Origin: Allacma fusca
Taxonomy: Eukaryota; Arthropoda; Collembola; Symphypleona; Sminthuridae
Assembly (NCBI GenBank): GCA_947179485.1
Contig: OX359245.1
Coordinates: 9,405,001-9,469,000, forward strand
Reading direction: 5' to 3'
DNA length: 64,000 nucleotides
Part shown: one piece after another, positions 44,308 to 56,869 of the stretch
How the letters are laid out: the number at the start of each line of letters is the position of its first letter
Numbering within the stretch: position 1 is the stretch's first letter
Program-made: the position numbers and the translations under genes
Notes under the pieces: generated by a model
Seen by the model: the letters and a program-made list of their open reading frames with translations, nothing else
What the model was told of the DNA's origin: nothing
Database searches by the model: none

Positions 44308-46281
44308 CACCGGATTGTGAGCTAAAAAGAGGTAGCACAGACACCAAAGACAAACTCTAATGTTTTGAGCAAATATATTGGGAATGAAGATGTTGTGCAG
44401 GTGTTGAAACATTTTATATTTTTTATTTTAAAAAAATTCTTTCCCTAGCTTCATGTTTGGGGGAACCCAAATTATAGATTTTCAAAGAATTAGGGGAAAG
44501 TACGTAAAGTCACGTGCAAGCACTATTTTAAAATATTGTCTTCTGCTTGTAACTCCTATTTATTCTCAATTTATTCGAAAATTATCGTTGCGGTCCTTAC
44601 CCAACTATTTTTTTGCAGCTTCACTTCTTACCTTATCCTATAGAAATCCTACGGAACAATCAAGTGTGATATATAGGAAATCACTCACAAAATTAATAAT
44701 TTCTTGTACGCTCCTTTCCTCTATTCAGTATTTGTCACAAAATTTCAAGTTGCTGCTAAAACTCCCACAGGACGAACAGGACGAACTATGTCCGTAAATC
44801 ATAGCGTATCCAAACTTATATTCCAACTGGCGTCAATATTAAATTTCAGTTTTATGTCAAAATATTTTATGAGTCCCGAAGATCACATTTTTATTTAGTT
44901 GTCCTTAAAGTGTGAAAGAATTTTTGAAAAAATTTGCAATTAGAGACTAGTTTCTCATGAGATATTTTTCTCCAAAAGGAATCATCTGACCATTACTAAC
45001 CATTGCAGAACTATTTATTTGATGATCGACTTACAGAATTTTTAATTCATTCAGAATGGTGTTCAAATTTTCGAAAATAATTTTTTGAATGCTCACTGCA
45101 CTTCTCAAAACTGAAATTACATCGTTCTAAGCTCCGTCGTGGGAATCTAAATTTTGATTTCAATTTTCAGGTTTTCAAAATTTTTAATGTGAAACGGTCA
45201 ATTTTGAACTATCAATGAAAATCACCGTGATTTTCTAATGTATTTGACAAAGTCCAACTCAATCTTAAAACTCCTTTGAACGGCTTATCAATCTCGCCCC
45301 AGATCTTTGAATTCGTTTACGGATTTTTAAAAATTTAAGCTGGAATTTTTGAAAAAAAACTTGAGTTTTGACCATTTGTTTGACACGACATCTTTTTCCA
45401 AGATGGAATAATTTTTCGACCAAAAATTCAAGATTTTGTTTCCTCAACAAGGAATGATCTGACAATTCCCGTTCTCCACTCAGGACATTGTATTTGGACG
45501 AAGTGGTTAAATGAACTAAAATATATGAAATTCATGTCAACTGGTATTCATAATTTTGAAAAAACTAATTTTGGGTGACTTTAGACCAAACAACGTTTGA
45601 ACGATATGCTATATGCCTGCAACATAAAATAATACCAACCGAAATTTCCAAATCCTAGTAAATCTAGAAAATTTGCTGGGATATTCAATTTCATTAATTT
45701 TGCGCTCAAGATTTCAAAATTTTGTTTTATCATGAAAGAGTTAGGCTAGACTTGGTACTTCCCCGTCAAAAGAAATTGTCCTTAATTAGTTATATAAAAT
45801 TTAAAAATCAAATTCATGGGCATTTGTCTTCAAAATTTTGAAAAAAGGCAGAAGCGGTTGTGCGTTTTGAAAAACCGCTGTACATTTCTCGGGTAAAATG
45901 TCTCATTAAAAAATACTTGATTGATTTAAGCCATACAATGACTTCGGCTGAAATTTTGTATTCCTAATAGATATTTTTATATAATCTGGAGACGAAATTC
46001 GGTTTCTGGAAAGACTCAGAATTATTCTGATGATATTTTGGAAAGTGTCTATAAAAATGTGGATTTCTTCCCAAGTATCCCCGAACAATCGGTCTGGAAT
46101 GGTGTCCTTGCAGCCGACAAGTTTGTTGTGACTAACATTATTAATAGTACGCGGTAATCTAAAGTCACTAAATATTTTAAATTCAATCAAGCTTACCATA
46201 CCTCATAATTTTTTGTATTCTAATACATTATTTTATAAATACATTTAGCTAGTTATTATTCATAAGCATTAATAGTATGTA
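44308..46281. repeat. R1 dispersed repeat, copy 2, right part, and flank
   Basis: 44308-45120 continues the order of 75-660, and 45130-45720 matches 2984-3480. At 45130 this copy lacks the hAT-like element present at 669-2975 and so records the empty site. From about 45770 the similarity fades. A minus-strand frame at 45906-46199 has a protein-like composition (DFRLPRTINNVSHNKLVGC) but no recognised family and no support from context. Confidence 0.7.
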
Positions 46282-46294
46282 GTTAACCAATAAT

Positions 46295-46617
46295 GTATGT
46301 ATGTATGTATTTATTAAGTACTTCTTGGCACAAGTCCCCATAGTACATCGAGATTACAATAATGCCTACTATACCGTTACAAGTGAGAGTCATATACCGG
46401 ACCTCATCGATTTACATTAATCATGTGGCTGTGTGCGTTTAGTGGGACCATGTGACCATCCCCTACTTATAGCAGGTACGTGCACCTTTCACACACAGCC
46501 AAGTGTGCAGAGAGAGATAGAAAATACCCAGGAAGTTATGCGGGGTGAGCTAAAGTCGAAACCGACTCCTCTGCAACCGTACATACACGCTACACCACCG
46601 AGGCGCCAGGCCACCTC
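46295..46617 (-). mobile_element. tRNA-derived SINE
   Basis: On the minus strand it begins GAGGTGGCCTGGCGCCTC. It has an A-box-like GTGGTGTAGCGTG and a B-box-like GGTTTCGACTTTAGC about 45 bases apart, and ends in an (ATAC)n tail. It is flanked by GTTAACCAATAAT (46282-46294) and GTTAACCATTAATAA (46618-46632), a near-perfect target duplication. About 323 bp. The frame at 46433-46834 crosses the SINE and is not a gene. Confidence 0.8.
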
Positions 46618-46632
46618 GTTAACCATTAATAA

Positions 46633-47343
46633 CATACAGTGGCATCTATTTATAGTGGCAGGAATTTGCCACTCCCTTGGAAACCACTATGTACGAAATT
46701 TACTGTATTCGTGGAATGAATTGCAATGGGAAATTATTTTTCTTTCAACGTCGGTGGTCACCGCGCTCCTTACCCAAGTATTGTGTATTTTGCAGCTTCA
46801 ATTCTTATCTTATTTTGCATTAAAATTTATATAACAATCAGCCGTACTAAATAGAGAAGCACTTACAAAATTATAATCATCCTACAATCCAATGTACACT
46901 GTTTCCTATTTATCCCAAATTTTCACAAAAATATTTACCACAGTTGATGAGCAGTAAAATTTTTACATACGTGTGCCTGATACTACCAGTAGTTCAAGTG
47001 GCGTCGAAGTATATCTTAAGTTTCTCAAATCAAACTTTCAATATTAAGTAAAGATTTCTTGTATCTTCTGAAAATAAAATTTGCGTTTTTATTTAAGCGT
47101 TTTTAAAATTTACAGTGAGAATTTTGAGGAAAATTGTTAAACTTGACAAGTTTTCCACAAGACATATTGAAGCACTCATTTAATATCTAGAACCCAGCCC
47201 CCCCGCTTAAGACTAATTATCTGACGATGGAATAATTGAAAACATTTTGAATATTAGCTGTTTTACTGTGCAAATTCCTTGTGACAATAAACAAGAGTTC
47301 AAAGTAACGAAATTGAAATATCAGCTTAGATTTCTAATATTGA
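46633..47343. repeat. R1 dispersed repeat, copy 3
   Basis: 46680-47060 aligns with 44560-44880 (CCTTACCCAA, TTTTGCAGCTTCA, TTCAAGTGGCGTCGAA), and 47090-47260 with 480-590 (TAATTA.CTGA.GATGGAATAATT). The order is kept, so this is a tandem neighbour of copy 2, with the SINE between them. Confidence 0.6.
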
Positions 47344-48439
47344 TCCTAATGTACAGGGGCGTAGGGAGGGGAATGTCACAAATGTGAATATCTGATTATT
47401 TGCTTGTTCATTAAAATTATAATCGCAAGAACAATAAATTCAATTTTACTAACATGAGGTAATCTAACAAACGTAAGAAAATAAATATTAAATATGAATC
47501 ACTGAAAGCTGATCAGAAATTTTGTTGTTCTTTTGAAGTTTGAACCCGTACAGTGAACGTCTCATAGGCTGTGTCCAGTCAATAGAATAATTCAATTAGA
47601 TAAGCATAGCTATACCATACAAAGGTGTTCCGAGAATTGTATTTTTCAATGGGACTGACATCCAAACGCATTTCATCTAAACGGTGGATTTAACTTGCAT
47701 TCAACAACATAATAACATTTATCTATTATTGTAAAAGATAAAAACAGTATTTTACATATTGTAATTCTCCTTTTACAAGTATGGCTAATTTTTAGGACCC
47801 CAACGTGGTCTTGACGCAAATATAAAAGTTAAAACATAAACATTGCAAAACCACGGCAATGAAAATACCCGCCAAGGTAATTTTGAGCCCATTTTCTAGA
47901 GATTTTCAAATAAACGACGAAATCGTATTAATTTGTCTATTTTAATCTTTGATTTTACCCAAAACGCTCAATTTGCTAATCACATGAAAATGCACTCGCA
48001 TTTTGAGAGGGTACGTTTAATTAACCCTAATTATACTACAGTGAATTACCTATACAGGGGTTCTTAAGGAATGGAAAAATGACTACAAATATATGCAGAT
48101 GCCACTATATCCTGGCGAGAATTCAGTTAAGAGTGAATCAGTATATACGAAATTTGCTGTAGTTTACCGCAAGTATTAACGAATTGCATTTCAATTTTAA
48201 CACCAAAAATGCCATAAACCACCTGGTTGGATTATAGTTTAAGTAGGACGACAAATGTGTAAGGCGTCCCTAAAGTCACAATTAAGAAAACACATCCTTC
48301 CGTATTTCATTTCTCGTTGGCTTTACTGGATTTCACACTTCATGAATTCTGATTGGATTTAAAATTAGAATGCGTTCAGCAGAGAATCCATTTAAAAATA
48401 GGATGTCATTCAGATGTTGGTTACTATTCTAAATGATGT
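47344..48439. other. Unassigned AT-rich stretch
   Basis: It starts with CAGGGGCGTAGGGAGGGG (near 47354), which looks like a hAT left end, but I found no matching right end or duplication. No gene is seen. Confidence 0.4.
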
Positions 48440-49094
48440 ATTACTACCAGGGTGGCTTGATTTAAATCCCATTGATTTAAATCAAGATTTAAATCAAGAT
48501 TTAAATAACTTGATTTTTTTCAAATAAATCATTAATTGAAATCAAAATTTACTCTTCAACTTTCGCGGCAAGGTAAAATTTAATATCACGTCTAGAGACG
48601 TTGTAAAACGTGCAGTTTTGTTTTTATAAATTTTGGGCATGAGACCATTTTGGATTTTTATCATTTCAGGTTAATTTGGATACGCCATATTGATTATTTG
48701 TCAAGCTGTAACAGCGCTATAAAATTTTGGTATGAGTGAGTTTTGAAATATTGTATATCTATTACTAAAGCTTCTGTCGGGGACAATTGTTATGTTCCAC
48801 AGAAGATTCCGTTTCGTTCCAAAATCCAGGGACAAAAATAAGTATCAGAAATCCCGTCCCGAAATAACATGGGGACAATATTTATGCCCCGAAATTTTCT
48901 CGTCCCTTACAGATATACACAGTATAGCTTCAAAAACATCCCAATATTCAATCTTTCTAAAAGAGTACCATTTAAAGTGGCAATATTTGACTGTGAATTT
49001 TGAGTTTTTAAATGTTAATCTTGTACGGAGAGATATTCACACTTATTTAAACAGTATATTCTCAATTTGCAAATAATATTTCTGTTCCGACATA

Positions 49095-50094
49095 CCCAGT
49101 CACTCCAAACTGTATGGGATTCCTATAGGATGCAAGTTCTGTGAGAAAATGTACCAGAAATCCCACAAGCCATATAGGATCTTCTAGAAATCATTCAGCT
49201 CGTCAGAAACTGGAACCCGATTCTTATAAGATAGGGTACCATAGGAAGTTTTCAGAAAAATCCTATAAGCTGGGGGTACCATAGGAAGTTTTTAAAGAAA
49301 TCCTATAAGTTGGGTGCCGCATATCCTGCAAGTTCGAGTACTATAGGACATTTTCAGAAAAATCCGATGGTTTCGGGTACCATAGGACATTTTTAGAAAA
49401 ATCCTCTACTTGCTTTGACAAGGATTCTGCGCTCCTCATCGTTTGTGCAAGACATATATTATAACCGCCAAATTCGCCATACTTAATCAACAGCAGTTGT
49501 CATTCACATGTTCTTTGGTTGTGATGAACACCAAATCGACTTACCTGTTCTTTAGATGGTTTCAATTTTAACTTACAATTAGTAATAGTAAGACAAGCGG
49601 AAAATATAACCAGTGTGTGATTGTTATTGTTCTTTTTTTCAATTTATACGAGAAATTATTTACTTGTGGCTGCAATTTTATTTTGTAGTGTTACATGTTA
49701 TTTCCACATGGAACTGCAGTGTAGGGTGTATTACTACTGACAATTTGAGGAGATGTATATGTATGAAAACGTTAATGGCAGTTAGCTTAATTGTTTAGAC
49801 AATTATAAATATTTAGAATATTTACAATTGTCTAAAAATTAAGCTAACTGTAGTAAAGATGGTTATGTAGTTTTAATTTTGGAGGAAAATGGAGTAGAAG
49901 TAGAGAAGCGCATAAGATAATAATAAATTTTCAACTATAAAACAACTAGAGAAAATCCCATGCGAGTTTGGGACTAGTAACTATGGGATAGTATAGGATC
50001 CTGTAAGAAAATCGTTTGAGATATCGTCCGCAGATCTGATACTTTTATCCTATAGATTTTACATGTAGGATCCTATACATTTCGAGTGACTGGG
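49095..50094. mobile_element. 1,000-bp TA-flanked MITE nested in the hAT-like element
   Basis: Ends CCCAGTCACTCCAAACTGTA and, inverted, CCCAGTCACTCGAAATGTATA, flanked by TA on both sides, as for Tc1/mariner-like elements. Subterminal words of the type CATAGGA..TTTT.AGAAAAATCC repeat about six times at 49120-49400, with complements at 49950-50080. The centre carries a 72-bp palindrome. There is no coding sequence. Confidence 0.8.
49779..49850. repeat. 72-bp near-perfect palindrome
   Basis: CAGTTAGCTTAATT at the left pairs with AATTAAGCTAACTG at the right, and the pairing continues through TTTAGACAATT and AATTGTCTAAA to a loop of only a few bases. It lies near the centre of the TA-flanked element. 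Confidence 0.9.
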
Positions 50095-50561
50095 TACTCT
50101 ATCATCCTGTCCCGAAACACTATATATGTACACAATACACGTTATATATATGTTTATATATTAATAAAAATCCATTTTAGTTCTGGCATCAGCCCTACAC
50201 AGCGTTTGGCTTCAAAGACAAAACTGAATTCCGAATTGTTACAATGTAAAAAATACTACTGATATTTGGAACTGGCCTTTAACCAGCTTTTTATTTCATG
50301 TTAGGTAGTTGACTTGCTTTTGTAATTTTCTCTCATTATATTTTATTATTGTTCATCATTATTAAGTTTTATTGGTACCAAAAGTGTACAATAATACGAG
50401 AAAAATTAAAATCAAAGAATTTGTAAGGTAATTCTATCGTACGATAAAATTTTGAATTTAAATCAGAAAATATTGATTTAAATCAAAAAAATCCGATTTA
50501 AATCAAATAAATCCGATTTTTTTGATTTTTTTTCGAAAAAATCAGCAACCCTGATTACTAC

Positions 50562-51321
50562 ATTTATTGATTAGCATGGATTGTAAAAACTTCAAAATAA
50601 AATGCGCGTGCAACTAAAACCTGAATGTCCCAGCGACTAAATGTTATTTACACGTTGCTTATATTTTAAATAAGATATTTCTTGAACTTGTAGTGAAGTT
50701 CGGGGTGAAGTAGTGGAAAGAGAAATCTTGTACATGAATTTGAGATTTTCTTGTCAAGTTCGAATCATTTTGTATTGTACATGCCATAAAAGAGAAGCAA
50801 TTTCAAAATCACGTTACATCTTGTCATGGTCAGTTCAGGGTAAAACAAAATGAAGATATGTGACCAAGTGAAGGGTTTGTTTTCCATTCGCAAATAAGAC
50901 GGTTGTATTTGCGCCAATGTAGTGTAGTTTGTTTGTAGGTTGTCAACAAGGAAACGGGCCAGTCACAAAACTCCGTGTTGTTGTGAAATGCCGCACGTTT
51001 AGCTAACGTGTTCACAAATGCTGGACAAAATATTATGCTACATGTGATTTACGTTTTAAACCCACCCAAGTTTTCAACTTACATATTACGTATGTCTATA
51101 TACTATTTAACAATTCATGTACTCAATTACGTTTCTGTCTGGTGAGAGAGGTATACCTTTGATATGTTAAGAATGTGTAATTTGCGTCCCGACAGGCGTT
51201 ATGTTTACCGAGAGGTCTTATGTTCAATTGATGAATGTCGCACACACTTTTTGACCGCAGGTGCATAACGCAGCACGAGGACAAAACATTGAGCATTGTT
51301 CTAAGGGAAAGGAAAATAATT
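50562..51321. other. Upstream flank of the repetitive gene
   Basis: No gene is seen. If the lysine-rich gene that follows is real, its promoter would be here. There is no clear TATA box at a good distance from the ATG at 51322. Confidence 0.4.
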
Positions 51322-52690
51322 ATGTCGTCCATGACGCAAACAACGTCAACACCGTCGTTTTCCGACAACTGGGGCGATTCGGTTGTGAAATTAGTGCAAA
51401 TTAGCTTAGATGCTGTAAACTCACCACAGTCATCCCAAACTCGGAAGAAACCTCACTTCAAAGTAATGAAGTTTCCCCATGTCCAAGGATAAAAATACAG
51501 CACAGTTTATGGGACCAAAAGTGTCTTCGAAAACCCCTAAGCCTGTGCGACCGGAGGTGTTTTTAAAAAACCCTTTTCTACCTTTTGACTGTAGTTCGGA
51601 TACGAAACTGTCTCCAACTCAACAGATTCCTATCTACAAATTCCAGAAAGTTCGTTCCACGTCCTAAGATAATACAGCACAGTTTATGGAACTAAAAGTG
51701 CCTTTTAAAAACCCTTTACTATCTGCTGATATTCGTTCGGATATGGAACTGTCACCGTCTTGGAAAACAAATGGAGCAAAGGAAGCTGCGAATTATACAC
51801 CAGAAGTTGTGATTGGACCGATGGTGCTTTTGAAAACACCGCTAAGTTTGTATGGCAGTAATTCGGATACGGAACCGTCTCCGCTTCGAAAGAAACCTCA
51901 CTCGAAAAAATCCAGGAGTTCCACTGCCCATGCTAAGAATACAACACCGTTTGTGGGACCAAAGGTGTCTTTCAAAACAACAAAGGCTGTAGGACCAAAG
52001 GTTTCTTTCAAAACAACAAAGGCTGTAGGACCAAAGGTTTCTTTCAAAACAACAAAGACTGTAGGACCACAGGTGTCTTTCAAAACAACAAAGGCTGTAG
52101 GACCACAGGTGTCTTTCAAAACAACAAAGACTGTAGGACCAAAGGTGTCTTACAAAACAACAAAGACTGTAGGACCAAAGGTGCCTTTCAAAACAACAAA
52201 GACTGTAGGACCAAAGGTGTCTTACAAAACAACAAAGACTGTAGGACCAAAGGTGCCTTACAAAACAACAAAGACTGTAGGACCAAAGGTGTCTTTCAAA
52301 ACAACAAAGACTGTAGGACCAAAGGTGTCTTTCAAAACACCAAAGGCTGTAGGACCAAAGGTGTCTTTCAAAACAACAAAGGCTGTAGGACCAAAGGTGT
52401 CTTTCAAAACACCAAAGGCTGTAGGACCAAAGATGTCTTTCAAAACACCAAAGGCTGTAGGACCAAAGATGTCTTTCAAAACACCAAAGGCTGTAGGACC
52501 AAAGATGTCTTTCAAAACACCAAAGGCTGTAGGACCAAAGATGTCTTTCAAAACACCAAAGGCTGTAGGACCAAAGATGTCTTTCAAAACACCAAAGGCT
52601 GTAGGAACAAAGATTTCTTTGAAAATACTAAATGAGGTGGGACCAAATGTGTCTTTTAAAAGCCTCACACTATATTCGGAGTGTAGCTAG
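51322..52690 (+). pseudogene. Lysine-rich 12-residue-repeat gene, probably broken
   Basis: The region codes for repeats of GPKVSFKTTKAV type over three successive frames: 51322-51492 (MSSMTQTTSTPSFSDNWGDS), 51479-51667 and 51686-52690. The last holds 334 residues with about twenty repeats. The first and second differ by one frame, and the second and third are in the same frame parted by a TAA at 51665. Homology of the modules (NTAQFMGPKVSSK, NTAQFMELKVPFK, NTTPFVGPKVSFK) shows they were once one reading frame. So it looks like a pseudogene with one frameshift and one stop, unless splicing removes both. The product would be very basic. No family is recognised. Confidence 0.55.
51952..52665. 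repeat. 36-bp coding minisatellite, about 20 units
   Basis: The unit contains GGACCAAAGGTGTCTTTC and AAAACAACAAAGGCTGTA. Variants are arranged in order: KTTKA/KTTKT types first, then KTPKA, then five nearly identical KMSFKTPKA units, then two diverged units. The five identical units suggest recent expansion at the 3' side. The reverse strand is also open here because of the repeat, but that frame is a shadow. Confidence 0.95.
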
Positions 52691-53830
52691 AAAGCTGAAC
52701 CGCTTCCGGCTCAAAAGAAAGCGCAAGGTGCCTATAAAAGCTTGCTTCTCCTCCCTGATCGTTGTACCCAGAGACTCAAGATGTTATTTCCCGAATTGAA
52801 AGAATGAAAATATGTTTGTAACTTAATTTGAGGCAAGAAAAGCAAAATGAAATGAATCATTGCTTACAAGTTCACCTCGACCATTGGACCGGTTGATCGT
52901 TGTCAGAACAGTTAACCACCCGTGCTTTGCGTTTACCTAACTTCAAAATTATGTGCATCTTTTTAAAATGGGAAGGGTGCCAATTTCATAAACTTGATAT
53001 TTAAATTCAAGTGGCACGTCACAAGATTCAAGTTTCTCTACTTTGGGTACAAACATCGCTTAAAACTTATCAAACTGTTCTACACATTTCAGCCCTCAAT
53101 AAATTTTTTATCGGATTTTCAAATGGAATTTGACATTACCATTTTAAAAAATAAACCGAAATTTTTTATTTGGGATGTTAAAAGTTAAATAAATAAATTT
53201 TGTTTTATTTTATTTTGATTGTATACTGCCTGAACATACTAATCCGCCCATCTCTAACCCACATCAGAAAATAACTCAGGATAAAACTATAATATTTTAT
53301 TTTACCGCAGTGCCAATTACAGGTCACAGTGATATGAAACGTGATCAAATTGATTTTTTAGAATGTCAATTTTCGAACAAGTCATTCAGTTCTGGTGAAA
53401 AAAATTGACGTCCAGGCACTTGTTTTTTAAATAGTCTTTTTTGATCTAAAGCTGCTTAAATTATTATCATAGAATCGTAATCAGAAAACAATTTTCTTTT
53501 ATAATTAAATGTGGTCAGTGATATGCTGTCCTTCCTAACTGTAATAATTATTTAAAATTTTATATTACAATATTTGTTTTCACCTCCAGACAAATGTTTA
53601 GGCATGCGATTACAGTGATAGTCTCTACCTGAACATCTACTAAGTAGCATACCGGTAGTAATATTTCGAGTGATAATGTAGGTAAGTAAAATGAGGGTAT
53701 TTAATTGCAATTCCGTCAATCCGCTACCTCGTAACGTTATTCAGGACGATTTAATCTGAACGAATTTCGTACGAGAAATCTGAAAAGTCTGACAGGAATT
53801 TTGAACTTCTAAAATGCTGTATTTTATTAG
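52691..53830. repeat. Unassigned DNA with an R1 fragment
   Basis: 53430-53600 aligns with 4440-4600 and 61230-61400 (TTAAATTATTATCAT, AATCGTAAT.AGAA). 52700-52740 still resembles a decayed unit of the repetitive gene (CGCTTCCGGCTCAAAAGAAA). The frame at 52994-53188 is not supported as a gene. Confidence 0.5.
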
Positions 53831-55044
53831 CAGAACTGCGTTCAAGTCACGTTATTTAAGACAACTTGACTTGAACTTAAAAAAATGTCTAAACGAGGTA
53901 TCCGCACTTGTACTTGATTAATCAAGTTTCTCAAACAACTTGCGTTTTCAAGTACACGATTTTCAAGTTAATTTTAGAGAACTTGAACTTGATCATAACT
54001 TGACGTTCAAATTGGACATATATCTTGACGTGAACGTGAACTTAAACTTGATTACTCAAATATTTTTCATAAATGAATAAACAATACTAGAAATTTCGTC
54101 CACAATTATTATAGCTGATAATGAGTAGGTCATAATTAGGCTAAACTAAACAACATGCGGATGATATTCTTGACTTTAGATTGTTAAAAAGTTTAAAATA
54201 CTTGATCGAATAACTGTAAATATTGTAATCTAATTTACTTATTTTGATTATTTAGAGGTTACAGATCATATTAGTGCCCTGTCATTAGTGTTGCACTTTT
54301 CTGGTGAGTGTCACCAGCAATTATTCTTAAATATTTGTAGTTGTTAATTATGCTCAACAGCTTAACAAATATTGATTTATAAGATTGTTAGTTGTTTATC
54401 TGCGCCATGATGTTTAATAACAGAGAAAATTATTCTTACATGGAATAATAAATTGTTCTTAAACTTCTTAGCTTCAGAGCAGGTGAACTAAACAATCACT
54501 TCATTTTTATAATGGAACAAGAACCCGGAGTATCAAGAACAATCTTATAAAGTAATAAGTGGAAATATTAATTGTTCAATTCAAAGTATAAAAACATGTC
54601 ACAACAATTATTCTCGATCTCAAACATTGGGTATCTCGGAGGCGACTTTAATGTCGATGGAATAAAAACAAACACAAATAAGAAGTCATTATTATGATGA
54701 TTGACTCCTAATATTATTCTTAGTGAAATGCGATTATGCCACTAATAAGGCAATGCTTACATTGCTTTTCAGTGACAAAAACTCAAGTTATATTTAAGTT
54801 TTATTCAAGTACCTCCATTCAGTGTACTTGAACTTGACTTGTTTTTGCAATCAAGTAATAAATTCTTAACTTAAGTTTAATTGAACTTGATTGAACTTGA
54901 ACTTGAAAATTGAAGTTAAAATTATAATTTTACTTGAATTTGAAGTTCAAGTTTCAAACTACAAAATTGCCTGCACTTGACTTGACTTGAACTTGATGCT
55001 CACTTGAATTGTTCAAGTTATACTTGAACATGAACGCAGCTTTG
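53831..55044. mobile_element. hAT-like element, CAAGTTCAAGTTGA family
   Basis: Left end CAGAACTGCGTTCAAGTCA and right end GAACGCAGCTTTG are inverted copies of CARARCTGCGTTCA. ACTTGAACTTGA and TTCAAGTTA words cluster at 53840-54060 and 54780-55035. The flanks (TTTATTAG and ATTTAAAC) do not form a clear duplication, so the copy is old or rearranged. 1,214 bp, non-coding. Confidence 0.7.
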
Positions 55045-56178
55045 ATTTAAACTTCATATTTCCTGACCCGTGTGACCTGAAATATTGACCCAGTTCAGTG
55101 AAGTCAGTTTGTGAAAATCTGGAATTAAATTCCCTGAGAGAGATGCGTGCGCAACACATCTGTCCTTAATTGGCCAAGTATCATTTTCAAATGCCTCGAC
55201 ATTAATTCCTCTACAAAATAAAATCACGCCATTTAAAATTTCGAAACAATTTCCAATATTTTCACCGGATATTCAAATTTACCAATATTTTCACCCCATC
55301 AGGACCAATTGTCTTCGGAAAATTTGGTTTTTCCTCTACAATTTCATTTTTTTATCAATTGGGAATGTAACCAGACTTGGTACTTCCTCTCTGAACAAAC
55401 TGTCTCTGATTGAGGCTGCTTGAACATTTCCAAAAATCATCGCCATTAGTCATGCATTTTTTAAATCGTTGACATTTCTTTTGCAAGGGATTTTCTAATT
55501 TGTTGACGTGTTTCAGGGAAATTTGTTAACGAAACAGGGATTTCACGTCTTGGAGGGGATTGTTTGCCAACAGGGATTTTGAAAATTGTCAACCTTTTTT
55601 TAGCAGGGATTTTTGAAATCGTTGATGGCCTACCAGTAGGGAGATAATAGTCAGCATTTAAATTCAGAAATGATCTTCCTGTGAGATTTACGAAAATTCG
55701 AGCCCTGATACAAGATAGTCTCTACGAAATACATTCCAATCGCTAACTTAAACCGTCAAGCAGTCAGCGGTCCAACATTCCAGGCAATTTTGTTACATAC
55801 ACCTATTGCGACCCAGTGTATGCAAGCGGAATTTACCCAAACCAAGTCACCGGGGCGTTAAACAAAGCGAAACACAGGAGACCCAGCATCCAAAAGGTCA
55901 TTTAAATTAGACCACCAGGAACAATGCAAGTACGTTATATTATTCCTAAAACGTGTTGGAACCAAACGGTGCTCCACTGTTAATTCATTAGACAAGACAT
56001 CATATAAAATGTTTTACATTGTTTACTCATAACTAAACCTAAATGTAAACGACATGATTTTAATTATGAAGAAATAAGACCTTACTTTCGGAGTCATTGC
56101 AGGTTTTGGTGGATATTTACCAATTCCAGCAACGGTAATACATCTATATTCGTCCAGCTCAGAAACATTATGTTTACT
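55045..56178. other. Unassigned stretch with a CAGGGATTTT cluster
   Basis: 55490-55640 has five imperfect copies of CAGGGATTTTGAAATTGTTGA, the same words as in 1265-1545. No gene is seen in the rest. Confidence 0.5.
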
Positions 56179-56862
56179 AGGTTTTTTAAGTCAACAATTT
56201 TTAAATGATGACCTCTTCTGAAATACAATTTTGTGCGTTATAATCAGTGAAGAGCTTCTTTAAATGCAGAATTATCGTTTACGAGAAATTAGCCTTCTTA
56301 TTAAGGAGTGTAATTACTTCAATATTTTATGGTAATTAAAATTCGAACAAATTAGAAAACATCTAAAAGCGCGATAAATTGTGAATGTAAATTCACCTCT
56401 ACCCCTTATTCTACCGTGTTCGGCAGTAATTTCGCAGTATTAATTACAACTACGACCTTGATATTTAATTTAGACTTACCCCGCAAAGAAGCCACATACA
56501 GTTGTTCACGTCTATTTTGTCCCAACTTGTCCTCTGCTCTATGTTCCCAGTTGCACTCTTATAGCCTCTCTGAAAGTTTTACGTTTCATCATCGTCAAAC
56601 TGTGTTATTAGTTACCGGATCAAGTCACCGCCTGCGTTGGTTGATAACTAATAACAGCACCGCCGCAGTCTAGTGGCTGTATACGCCAGTATTAAAATTC
56701 TATTGCCGAAAAATATTTTTTCAAGTTAACAATTTTTTAAATGATGTTTTTTCTTTTCAACTACAATTTCGTGCGTTATAAGCAGTGCAGAGCTTCTTTA
56801 AACACACAATTAGTGTTTACGAGCAAGTTGCCAACAATAGTATCAAAGACTCTTTAATTACT
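56179..56862. repeat. Direct duplication of about 145 bp
   Basis: 56179-56322 and 56719-56862 share AAGT.AACAATTTTTAAATGATG, GTGCGTTATAA.CAGTG and AGAGCTTCTTTAAA in the same order and spacing, with about 80% identity. The second copy lies directly before the ATG at 56870. It may be a duplicated regulatory block of the eroded gene that follows. The frame at 56416-56673 between the copies has no recognised domain. Confidence 0.8.
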
Positions 56863-56869
56863 GTAAAAG

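Larger units (their letters stand above)
48448..50553. mobile_element. hAT-like element, GATTTAAATC family
   Basis: Left end CAGGGTGGCTTGATTTAAATC, right end AATCAGCAACCCTG, with the perfect 8-bp duplication ATTACTAC at 48440-48447 and 50554-50561. GATTTAAATCAA words cluster inside both ends (48457-48560 and 50455-50535). A 1,000-bp TA-flanked element is nested inside. GGGACAA and GTCCCG words at 48780-48920 and 50105-50120 hint at a further nested element. No transposase is visible. Confidence 0.92.

Noticed and set aside
45906-46199. 97-residue minus-strand frame with protein-like composition
   Set aside because: No family, no neighbouring exon and no start context to support a gene; left as a note in the R1 flank.
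46550-46600. tRNA gene suggested by A and B boxes
   Set aside because: The boxes belong to a SINE with tail and duplication; no full cloverleaf is seen.
46433-46834. 133-residue frame
   Set aside because: Half of it is antisense SINE and the rest is R1.
47344-48439. hAT element starting CAGGGGCGTAGGG
   Set aside because: No matching right end or 8-bp duplication was found.
52258-52668. Minus-strand repeat frame (and 51898-52119) opposite the lysine-rich repeats
   Set aside because: The repeat unit is open on both strands; upstream modules support only the plus frame.
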